A stretch of DNA of 64,000 nucleotides from Rhipicephalus microplus. Taxonomy: Eukaryota > Arthropoda > Arachnida > Ixodida > Ixodidae. The translations under genes were made by a program, and so were the position numbers. The stretch is from contig NW_027464601.1 of the NCBI RefSeq assembly GCF_043290135.1, forward strand, positions 5,068,001-5,132,000, read 5' to 3'. How positions within the stretch are numbered: position 1 is the first letter of the stretch; each line of letters starts with the position of its first letter. Of this stretch, positions 34,869 to 45,416 are shown piece after piece. The notes beneath the pieces are model-generated. The model saw nothing but the letters and a program-made list of their open reading frames with translations. It did not search any database and had not been told where the DNA came from.

Positions 34869-37800
34869 GAAGTTTAAATACAAAAACATATTAAACACCA
34901 CGTATGTGAAAACGTTACACTGGCTATTTAAAATTTACATATACATGCTGTGCGTCACTATTTCGCATCATATATCGTGCTTAATTTCTGCTATCTGTTC
35001 TCTACTCTGTTTATTTTAATACCTTCAAGGGTGCGGGTACAAAACGCTGTTAATATTACGACGTAGTGACTCAACATAGACCATCATAAGGTGCACCTAT
35101 TAACGATAACTTTACTAATAATAGCTGCAATTGGTGTGCATACGTTCCGACACATGCTGCACCATGACACTACAGGAAGTCTGGGCAAATTTGTTCCCAC
35201 ATTTCGTGAGAAAACTTGAAATTGTGTTATATGTTTTGCACATTAGCTATACTGCTTTGATCCCATTCAAGTAATCTAATAAGTTTGCAGCATACTTCCA
35301 ATGTGTGATCTTCGTTAGCATTCAATTCGTGCTTCTGACGAAGAAAGATGTCAGAACACGTGTCAGAACGTTTTGTCATGTGTGCCACATCACAAGTGTG
35401 GAATGAAGTTACGATTTATACAACACACATTCATCTGACTTACATGGTGACAAGCACTGCTGGTTTAGTGGCACAGAAACACATAACCGCCATGATACAT
35501 TGACAAATCCTCTCATGCCTTTCTACTTCTTCATAGCGCATACCGCGTTCAATTCTGTACACGACCGCTCTATTTTGATGAAGTGAGACTTGTCTCGGGT
35601 AGGTTTGGCTATTGTTAAATTTCAAGCAAACGATCTTGTATCCAGGTCCTTTTAAATGTTCGCATTGTAATCGACTGAAATTTTTGGTCATTTTATAAAT
35701 ATAGATTATGACATAATGTCTTCATCTTTACGATGTTCTAACAAAAGCCGTCCCCGTCGAATTAAATCACAATGCTGGAGCTGATAGCATGTGCTTAATT
35801 TTAGCAACTAGACGAACTGGAAGGGCTGACGCACTGCCACATATGTTATTTAAAATTTCAATAAGTACATTGTACTTCGAAAAAACATTGCCATTTTGCA
35901 GATACCATTCTTAGTACTTAAGTGTGCATAATTATAGCCAAATTTGAAAGTCTTTGTTTTTACAGAAATATATCAAACTGCTGTTCAGGGCATTTTCCGC
36001 AACATGATTTAGCCTTTTTGGTACACTATAAGATCACCGCTTCTCAAGCGAGGGTTCAAATTTATACGTGGCTCTTGCACTACTGCAGCTGTGCAGCATG
36101 TGGTCATGGCATTGGTCGTAACAGTGAATATGGCAAAAGTGATTGTGAGTTGTAGATTCAAATAAGCCTGGCTTTCAAGTGAATACAACGACCTTGCTAT
36201 GTGGAGCAAGTCTAGGAGAGTAAATAAAGAAGTTAACTTGAGAGAGCGTCGTCTATGTAGGTCCTCTTCTCTGGGGACGACACATACAACGTACAAAACA
36301 GCGTGCCAAAGGGCCCATTGAAACTAAAGAGCTCCTTGGCCATCATACGAGTGTGCAATCAGTCTTTTTTTTAACTTTACAAAATCACAGGACAATGTAA
36401 TGCTCCCTAGCCCACGTGCACTCTTCGTATCGTGGACAAGCACACTCCACTGTTACATTGTGTTATTAATTTTGGTGCGAATACACTTAGATAGAGAATA
36501 CTTATTTCTCGGAGAAGCCAGAGCTCTAAAGCTAAGATGAAAAGGACCCTGAGGCACTTTTTCAAGTAAGCATAAAATAGATTCACTAAAGAAGGTTATT
36601 TTCTGACAAATTTGGCGGCATAAAATTATTTTAAGAGCTCATTCAGGACGAGCGCAGTTACAAAGATTCGTCGCACGCTGTAATCGCTTTCTCTACTCTC
36701 TTTCCAATGAAAGTGCTGGAAGCCAAGCAGGGGAAGGGGGGGGGGGGGTGGTATAGCATTCGCAAGAAAAATACGTCACACGCGCCTCCTGGCCTTGAGC
36801 ACTTTATCCTTTATTTTTCTTCAAACACGCGGCCTTTCAGTGTGATGGCGCGCGCCCGCGTGGATAAGTCACGGCCTCCCACGGCGATTCCTATAACGAC
36901 CAAGCGCTCCATGCTAAAATCTGGCAATGACTTATAGATGGCCTTTTACGACTAATTTTTGAGCTCCCTTATTCATTTTTTCACAGAAAAGAAAGCAATT
37001 TTTAGTGGACTTAGATGATTTATTTTGATTTGCAGGCGGCATACTAAATTTGAATTATGCGATCTATTTGAGTAATAATTTACCTTTTAACGTTCGCATA
37101 TACAGGGCTAAATTGACGCTTTAGGGTTAATTTGCAGACATATGCAGTTTTTGTTTACTTGTTTTTGTTATTTCGTTTGTTTGTTTGTGTACAAGTTAAA
37201 GGTACGTGTACATTAAGCATTTCCTTTTGCAACATATTTCAGGTGACTCCGATAGTTTAGTCCAGCAATCGAAACGGGCAAATTGTGAAAAATACAGAGA
37301 ATTTGTGAAATGAAAGGAGCGTAGGCCTATTATATCCAAGCTTTATGCCTTCATGAGGAATAAGTATTGTAATATATTGACTGCTTTGAATTAGCTGCGC
37401 GCAAGCTTTCGGCACAGTACGCGGTAATCTTTGGACACATCATCACGAAATTGGGCACAAAGCATAACCGGGAACAAACAATCGCTGACTTTGGTATGAG
37501 TCTGCAAGCAATGCACAAGAAATGCTCATGAAATTGTTCCCAATGAAATCAAGCCGTAGTGTTGAGCACCTCATTTAAGAAGCGTATAATTAGGAAGCTG
37601 ACATGAAACGACAAAGGCAGACAAAAAAAATAGAAGGTTAGATTTTATCGCACTCATCCATGCATAGTACAAATCACAGCGAAGATATGGAAAGTAAAAC
37701 ACTGATCATAGTTAAGGGATCACAAGAGTAGTTCTTTACCTATAAGAAGGATACCACCATGGCCTAGGAGGTAGCGCATCGGCTTGTTCCTCGCTGGCCA

Positions 37801-38640
37801 TCCACATAGCGTGGACAGTATGTAAAGTGACTTTTATATTGTCCTGCGCTGTCCTTGCAGTATTTGTGATGATTTGGTAAGGGCTTGAACCTGCATTTCG
37901 AGAATAAAATCCTCCGAGACAGGAAGCCGTTTAACGAAGTTTACGCAAGGATAAGGGCGCATTCGCCAAGGCATGGTAAAAAAGGTAGATTTCAGACGTG
38001 GTCGGAATCCCTCCTCCTCTGGTCCTCGGCATGCGCCACTGAGGGTTGGAAAGGCTGCCGTGCTGCACTGCGCGGCTTGCACGAGGTGAGTAAACATGAT
38101 TTAGCCCTTCGACATAACCTCCCACTGATTTGTGAACGTTGGGTCGAGTTGTACGAGAGGCAACTTGCATGCTGGGGCGTATTTATACTAAAGCGCACTC
38201 TTTTTGAATGCAGATAATTTCTTTGTCGCACAAGGTCTCAGATTCAACGTCGACAGCGCCGTGCACACACCCGCCACTGCGTATGCTCAAGTCTCGTGGC
38301 AACTAGTGCTCCCCTCCCCCTCTCTCACCCCGCAAGACCAACGCAGGCAGCGTATGCTAGTAAAATACTGACCGTTCACGGGCCACACAGTACACGTAGG
38401 CACTGAATCAGGTGTTCAAACTTCAGTCAAGGGCGTCCTTAATTGGCTTTCGCTTGGCTTGACCATCTGCTCGTATTGAGCAGATGCGATGGAAGCAGCA
38501 GTACCTTGAACCAGTACTGGTGCACGTACCAGCATCGAAGTCTCAACAGTCGTTCAACGCAATGCCTCTCATTTATTCAATAAATTAGAACAATAAAGGC
38601 GAAATACCAATTAAACATTTCCAAACAATACCACATTACG
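34869..38640. other. Unassigned intergenic DNA
   Basis: No supported gene. A poly-G run lies at about 36730-36748. The block 36770-36910 with GCGCGCGCCCGCGTG looks like an interspersed repeat. 37745-37800 (CCATGGCCTAGGAGGTAGCG) is weakly A-box-like, but no B box follows at the right distance. Open frames such as 35440-35691 (minus) and 37885-38217 (plus) show no family. Confidence 0.4.
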
Positions 38641-40368
38641 CAACACTCACGCGTTGCTCCCATCACTCTGCGACGCTTTTACTTGAGTTCCCCCCCGTGG
38701 GACGATGCGGGCGGAGTTGTTTTTCTGCAGATATGCAAAACCGATATTTAAGCACATAGAAGAGCTGTGCCTTTGTAAGAGGTCCGCAGAGGCTCGAAGC
38801 GTACAATATTTCGAAGTTTCCGGGCTGCATAGTATGAGGGTGCTGGCGAAGGAGAACAAAAATATAAGGATTATTAGACTAGGTTTGATGACACCCCGGC
38901 AACCAGCTGCCCTACCACCGAAGAAGCAACAGTCGAAGCCTGCCCTAAGTGAAGGAAAGGCGTTTTTCTTGCGGCATCTATGTTTTCTTTGGAAACCTGA
39001 CATGAGAAGTCACCCTAATAAAACAAGAAATACCTGTACCGGAGGTGACAGGGAACCGAAGATCCAATGATCAAAAGAACACCAGTTACTGGCCTTCTGA
39101 AACCAATGTGGATCTCAATGCATCCAGCACAGAAAGCAATGCAGACTTTTTCTTGACTTCCCTACCTTCAATTCTCTTCATTTTAACTCTCTATGTACAT
39201 CAGGTTTTTTTGCACTGCCTTCACTGTCGGCCAATCTTTGCACTGATGTCATTTGATGAAGTGACTATGTGACGGCTTGTTAAGTGACGTCCGAATAACA
39301 ACATAATGACATAAATACTTTAGTAAATCTGTGAATATTAATGATGGCAAACACTGATGTCATCGCGTGATAATAACGTTTCGAAGATGAGGTTTCACAT
39401 TTGAACACGTATCCAAGGCATTCGCCTTAGTACTGGCAGCGAGCATCCTGATAATGTCGTACCTGCGCCGCAGTAAGCGTCACCTGTCACTAATGATCAC
39501 AGAGCTCTGTAGTAACTTCAAAAATAACATATATATTGCGTAAAACAAGAGTGTTTAATAAAACATATGGGGCAGATTGTCCAAAGCGTTATATATTCTG
39601 CACAACTTCATTTCACTGCTTCGTCGAGCCTCCGGGTGTGTATTCTTTTGAATTTTTCCTGCTTAAAAATTGTTATGTTCTCCACTATCAAGAAAATGCG
39701 AAAGCTACACTCATATTTTGCTTTATTTTTGCTTTCTTACATACAAGCAATCTGCCATTTAAAACACGTGTTGCTCGCTCTGGGAAAAATTTTTAAAGAG
39801 GCGCCCATCAGACCGGCTGTAAAATACCTGAATTTAATGAAGGGTTAGAAAGGACATCTCACCCCACATCATGCGAGCAAAAGTTCGGTGCCATGTCTTA
39901 TTGGCTTAATGTAATAGCCTCTGAAGAGACATGAGAGCTCATTTTTGTTTGGTTTTAGGACTTACTTGAAACCGCACACTGTCAAAGGGTTTTGAAAAGT
40001 ATTCCATTTAAAACAACTCAAGTATGTTGTTAAAAAAACTGATGATATGAAGCGAACTATGCATTGGTAGACTATGCATTGGTATGTGTGCATATTCGAT
40101 TTATAAAGACATTCGGCGGATCGGAAAAGCAACTGTCTCATAATGCGACGTCACGCATCATTGTGAGAACAGCCTCACAGGCAATTGAGGGCGCTTAGAT
40201 CACGAATGATGAAATAGAAATGTCACGTCTTGTGTATAGGCTATTATCAAAAAACAAAAGAAACAAAAGGCGAGTGAGATACTGCGATGGTTTTTACATG
40301 AATAATTGTTTTGCCTGATCGACTTCAATATAAACACTCGACAGATGTCGGTCTGATTGGGTATGAAA
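38641..40368. other. Unassigned intergenic DNA
   Basis: A 121-codon plus-strand frame (38705-39070) is the longest here. Its product is basic and lysine-rich (PPKKQQSKP) with no recognised domain. An AATAAAA at 39018-39024 lies inside the frame. A 13-base direct duplication (ACTATGCATTGGT) sits at 40054-40085. No RNA gene is seen. Confidence 0.4.
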
Positions 40369-41010
40369 ACTGGGAAATAATATAAACTTCAACGAAAAGT
40401 TTTTAAAAAAATTCGACGTTTTCAAACCAACTTGGTTCGCTCGTCTGGGCAACCTGTAACTTCGTAGGCATGGTGTCTTCAAAGCAGTCACGGGCAGTTA
40501 ATGAACTCTCTCTTTCTCTTGTTTTGCCAGTGTCGTTTACAAAATACCGTGCGCTGGGTGCCCTTCTTTGTACGTCGGCGAGACGAAAAATCTACGAGAA
40601 GAACTCAAACAACATGCCAATGACGTGCGGAAGTTCTACAAAGAGCGCAACGCAGTCGTCGAGCATGCTGAGACGTTGGACCACCCGATAAACTTTGAAG
40701 CAAAGGCCATCCTTGAAAGCGAGACTAACTGGAGGGGAAGGTTACTACTCGAGTCGTGGCATATACAGCAAACGGCCTAAAACATCAACCCCTCTCTCGG
40801 AACCCTTCTCCCAGTGTATACACCTAGACATTGCTCCACAGCGAAACAAGATAGAGGGAGATATGAAGGGGGGTCATTAACTGCCGCACGAGTGCTTTGA
40901 CGACGCTGCTGCTACGTAGTCCCAATCTCCCCTAAAGAAGGAACCAAGTTGGTTCCGAAACATCGGGTTTCTTCAAAAGCTTTTGGTTGGAGTTTAAATA
41001 ATTTCCCAGT
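40369..41010 (+). mobile_element. Penelope-like element 3' fragment between inverted repeats
   Basis: The C-terminal endonuclease region of a Penelope-like retroelement (40532-40780) is flanked by inverted copies of about 67 bases: 40369-40435 (ACTGGGAAATAATATAAACT ... CCAACTTGG) and 40944-41010 (CCAAGTTGG ... AGTTTAAATAATTTCCCAGT). Penelope-like elements are known to carry LTR-like repeats in direct or inverted arrangement, which fits. No reverse transcriptase remains in this copy. Confidence 0.8.
40532..40780 (+). pseudogene. Penelope-like GIY-YIG endonuclease domain fragment
   Basis: One open frame reads [20 protein letters not shown], then [20 protein letters not shown], then [20 protein letters not shown], and ends ESWHIQQTA with a stop at 40778-40780. 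VYKIPC plus SLYVGET is the GIY-YIG-type start of Penelope-like endonucleases (Y...YVG), and the E of ESWHIQ fits the family's downstream conserved glutamate. The cysteines before YVGET may form the linker zinc site. A good splice acceptor (TTTCTCTTGTTTTGCCAG, ending at 40530) precedes the first codon, and this family can retain introns. The domain itself is intact but orphaned. Confidence 0.85.
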
Positions 41011-42825
41011 AATCGTATTGCTTGGTATGTGATCAGTTCACTTCAAAGTATGGCTGGAACAGCTGCTACATCAAGAGTCGTGAAGATTAAGGGATCGTGG
41101 ATAGCTATAGTTTAATCAGCGACTAAGGCTACACTACCCGAAAACGCGGTAGCGTTGTCGGGATGTTTTAGGGAAACTGTGGACAGTAAAAAAACCTTGC
41201 TGTGCTTGGCACATATTTTTTGTTTCCTAAGCACACAGCACTTTTGGGAAAAATTAGGAAGTTCGCAAAAATCATTCCGATTTCGGAGTCGTTCTCTATT
41301 ATTGAAGTGTATACTTTCCTTCGTGCTTAAAAATGAACCGACAATCACGACACTACCTAATGTGAATTCCGAGTGCAGAAACGCATAGGGGTAAGGCTGA
41401 CTGTGTTTGTTGTATTGGTTTTGTGCAAAATATTGAATGTCTTAATTTCGGTGATGCAGAACCACCCCCACTGCGCCATCATTCGTCTTTCTACGAATAA
41501 GCTAGGTACAGGACACACGTATATAAGGTGATGATGATTATGAATCCACAGCCTTGGCTCGTACCCACTCAGGGGGATATTTTGAGCACTTCATTCCTTT
41601 CGCATGTAGCTCATGATGATGAATTGTTATGGCTGATCACTTTACAGGGGTGGAAAGCATAAAACCACACACTCGTTGCGCAATTAGCATTCTTTGTTTG
41701 CTGAAGGTTATTCTATTTATCTGGCACGCTATATTGCATAAGTTAACCTAAGTGCTTGTTCGACATGGTGGCTGTATAGTGTGCCCTTGCAAACGAGTTT
41801 AAAAAATGCGGAAATGTGGTAGGGGGCGCGGGAAAGTCACTCAGAGAGTCCGGATTAAATTTCATTTCATCGGGCGTGTGTGTTTGAGGATCTTATTTCG
41901 TATAATTAGGTGCACTGACCGAGGTTTGCCGTTCTGCGTGGTTCTAAGAGAGTCGTGTTGCACAGGCTAGAGAAGCAGTGGCGTCACAAAGCACACAGCT
42001 GGCATAGCCGTCTTCACCGTGCGATCCACGCCTGTCTGCGCTTCCCGGAGAAGTGACGTCATTGAAGTGGCTGATGCCTTGGCACCGGCGTGTGCGCAGC
42101 TCTGCACCCTATTTCGCAATAATCACTTGATAGCGCGTCTCATGTGTGCGCATGCGCCAAAGTAATAGTGGGTGTATAGAGCGATAGCGGGGCATCGATT
42201 GAAGTAGCGCCCATCGTTTCTCTTTCGCTCTTTTGAGCCTTGTGAGCTATGCACCGTGTCACCGAATTTCATGTTTTGGTAAACCACTAACATTCGATGA
42301 AAATGCAAAAGAATATTATAAATAAATGAATCCTAAATAAATCAATTAAAATAAATAGAAATAAAATATCAAATAATTATTTAAATTAAAAATAAATTAA
42401 TACATGTGCACTTGCTTGTGTCTCTACGGTGGAAACTTCGTCGAGAGCAATGCAAGAAAAAAAAGCAGCTCTCTGACTTCACCAGTGAACATAGCCAGTT
42501 CAAGCGAGAATGGCTTTTACCATATGTAAGTATGTGACTTCTTAGGGAGCTCAACAATTTGTTCTCAAAGAATGCTCTTTTATGTTTGTTGTAGAAATAT
42601 TTCACCTTGAAGTTTCAAAGAAGAGGACGTTTCACTACTTCTGCAATAAGCAACTCGTTGAAGGCCGCGAGAGACATTACTGTGCTGGGGAGTGCACGCA
42701 CGTGGTCTGCTACTAATTGCCATGTTCATGACTTCTTTTTTACGAAAGTGAAGTTTTTCACATTTTATAGGCTCAAAAAACAGCACGGTTTCAAGTATAG
42801 ATAAGTCGCAGACTAAGCATATAAG
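41011..42825. other. Unassigned intergenic DNA
   Basis: AT-rich with an AAATAAA-rich stretch at 42310-42400. No gene, RNA or mobile element signature that I can name. Confidence 0.45.
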
Positions 42826-44340
42826 ATACGTTATTGAAGAACTTGCACCTCTCCTGGCTTACCTGTTTGATATTGTGTTTCAGTTAGTAGAATTTCCTCG
42901 TGCGATAACAAAATCTAAGCTGGCTGTTATTTAAAACGGTGGCATTTATTAGGATGCCAAAAATTATTGTCCTATATCTTTGATGCCAAATGTTTTCGAG
43001 AGGCATTGATGAAATTTTGTTCTCTCGGCTGAACGGCTTTTTTGACAAATAAATTTATGTTCTGACACACAGTTGGCTTTCAGGAGAAGGCATTCTACGA
43101 AAACAGCTTTATTGTCTCTTAAAGAGTGTGTGCCCCCAAACATTGAAAAGAAACTTGAACGATTGGTTCCTTCACTGATTATAGTAGGGCCGTCAATTCG
43201 AAGAAATATAATATTCTTTCACTAAACCTCTCAGACTACAGGGTTCGCAATAGCAAGCTAGGATTATTCCGTTCGCTCCTCCGCAGCAGGAGTGAGTGTG
43301 TATGTATTGGCAACAATCGTTCATTTCTCCTAATAAGATGTCGTGTAACCAAGGTTAGTATTTTCGGTCCTCTTTTCTTTAACGTATACAATAATAACGT
43401 TGAAAGTATTAATGCAACCTCAAAGCGTATTATATATGCGGGTGATTGTACTATCCTGCTGTCCGGGCTTGAAGAAAAAGCTCTAGGGCCAATTGAAATC
43501 AAGTCCTTGAAAAACTAGTACTCTGGTCACATTCACTGCCTAAAAAGTAATCCAACGAAAACCTTAGCAATTGTTTTTTTGTGGAAAATATATTTGACTT
43601 AGAGCAAGATATTCGCTGCGATGTACACTGGAATGAAAGTTCTAAGTAATGTTGAATTCTTGGTGTTACATATTGCTCTAATTATTCATGGGACACTCAC
43701 GTTGACAACATGTGCAATAAGCTTTCAATGAGCAAAGGAGCAATGTCACGTTGCCGCACTCTTCTTTCATTTCTGCATGTACTCTTCGTATGAACAAATG
43801 TCGTATGAACTCTTCGCATCACATAATAATTATTGTAATTTGATGTCGTTGATCATTACACAACAAACATTACAAGACTTTGCTCATCGCAATAGAATGG
43901 CGTTCGCAACATTGCCAATATCCACTACTTTTCTTCCACAGCATACATTTCGAATCGTACAACAATATAAGGATACATCCCCAGTACGCATTCTGCGTTA
44001 TGCGATCATTTCATATGTCTTCACCCACTATTAGGCATTTTATGATATCCTCTGCAATCCTCGCACCTGCTACACTGATCAATAACTAATACCACGCTTC
44101 CGTACAATTTAGTGATTGCTTCCCTTTGAACCCAACCTTCCATCAATTCATAGTCAATACAAAGATATGCGGAAGCCCGCATTAACAGCAGTGCGTCAAC
44201 TATTTTCAAAATTCTTCGTAGTAGTGTTTCACCATTCAGCTACATGCAAAATTGATTTAGAATATAATATCGACATTATTCCTTGGAAAACTTGGTATCT
44301 AACCCGTTGAGTCTTCATTCGTATTTCAAGTTGTAGTGTT
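42826..44340 (+). mobile_element. CR1-like non-LTR retrotransposon, decayed
   Basis: The plus strand carries scattered reverse transcriptase words in shifting frames: EELAPLLAYLFDIVFQ (42838), a region of the form NYCPISLMPN (about 42965), QLAFRRRHSTKTALLSLKEC (43070-43130), and IIYAGDCTILLSG (about 43430-43470), where the catalytic YADD is YAGD. Downstream, EFLGVTYCSNYSWDTHVDNM (about 43650-43710) is the thumb segment. The 3' third (43800-44340) lacks clear words but has the AT-rich composition expected of an old ORF end. Loss of the catalytic Asp and multiple stops make it inactive. Confidence 0.78.
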
Positions 44341-45416
44341 TCCTGCTATGAATAATTTTTCTCTTGTATTGTACGTTTTTCTCAACAATTTTACAGACGT
44401 GTATATATGCACATATTGCATGCATGTGCTCATTTGTGTGGTTAAATAAATGTAATCTTTTGTTGTTCTCTACTCAATATGTTTTGTTTTCTTTTGCGTA
44501 AACAAGATATGTTTCATTATTGCATTGAGGGCCCTATTCATATTCTAACTTTTGCCGTATTCACTACTGCTCATTATGTCTTTCGGTCTTCATATATTTT
44601 TAATTATGCATTTTGGTGATTCGCTATTTCAATGATATTTTATCTACTCATACGTTCGTGTTCTATACATGTGAGTCAGGCGCCACATGTGAGCCTAGGT
44701 CAAGCACTTGCATCTGTTTCGGGTTTCGGGTCTTTGCCATGCTGGAGACAGTAGCTTTCAGCCCTGAAATCATTTCCTAATTTAATTAGAGAACATAAAT
44801 CGTTTGAATTTGGAACTGAATTCCTAACGCCTCCTTTATATTTAGGTTTTCTAACGCGGCATCTAGCTTCTTGTTTCTTTCAGCAAAGACGACTTAAGTA
44901 TGCTTACTATAAAAATAATGCAAATATACTTCATTCCCTTTTAAATTCAGAGGCACTCTGTGGGTATCGGGCTTGCCTCACAACTGTAAGGAACGCAGGC
45001 CGGCCGGAAGGAAGGCCAGTTCCTCAGCGAACAAAAAACAATAACTTTCTTAACGAGGCTCACATGCCGCAAGAGGTGTAAGACATTGAAAGCGGACATC
45101 AGCCAGCAGGCAGTGAGGAGTCACGGACGAAACCAAAGGAGGACTCCCCCTGGCCGTGTGCAGGTGGCAGCTTATATGAACACACTTGTGCTACACGAAT
45201 CGCCATAGCACCACGTGCAGTCATAAATATAACTGTCGATGGCGTGGTTACCATATGTTACCCCCGTAGCCCTCCCCCTCCCCCAAGAAAGGAAGACAGG
45301 AGGAATCAACGTTCATACAGACTGCCCAAGTCAAGGACTACTCCATACTACACAGTAGACTTGCAAGCCGATTGAATGGAGCGAACTTTCAGTGTCCCAT
45401 TCTAGAGGATCGGAAT
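44341..45416. other. Unassigned DNA; possible solo LTR at 44985-45260
   Basis: 44985-45260 is distinctly GC-richer than its surroundings. On the minus strand it holds a TATAAG-type box (near 45174) and ends ...GCGTTCCTTACA at about 44985, resembling an LTR. No partner LTR, primer site or target duplication is present, so this stays a suggestion. The rest is AT-rich and unassigned. Confidence 0.3.

Noticed and set aside
37745..37800. tRNA-derived SINE head (A-box-like CCTAGGAGGTAGCG)
   Set aside because: No B box at the right distance and no tail.
44985..45260. Solo LTR
   Set aside because: No partner LTR, primer site or flanking duplication visible; kept only as a remark in the spacer annotation.
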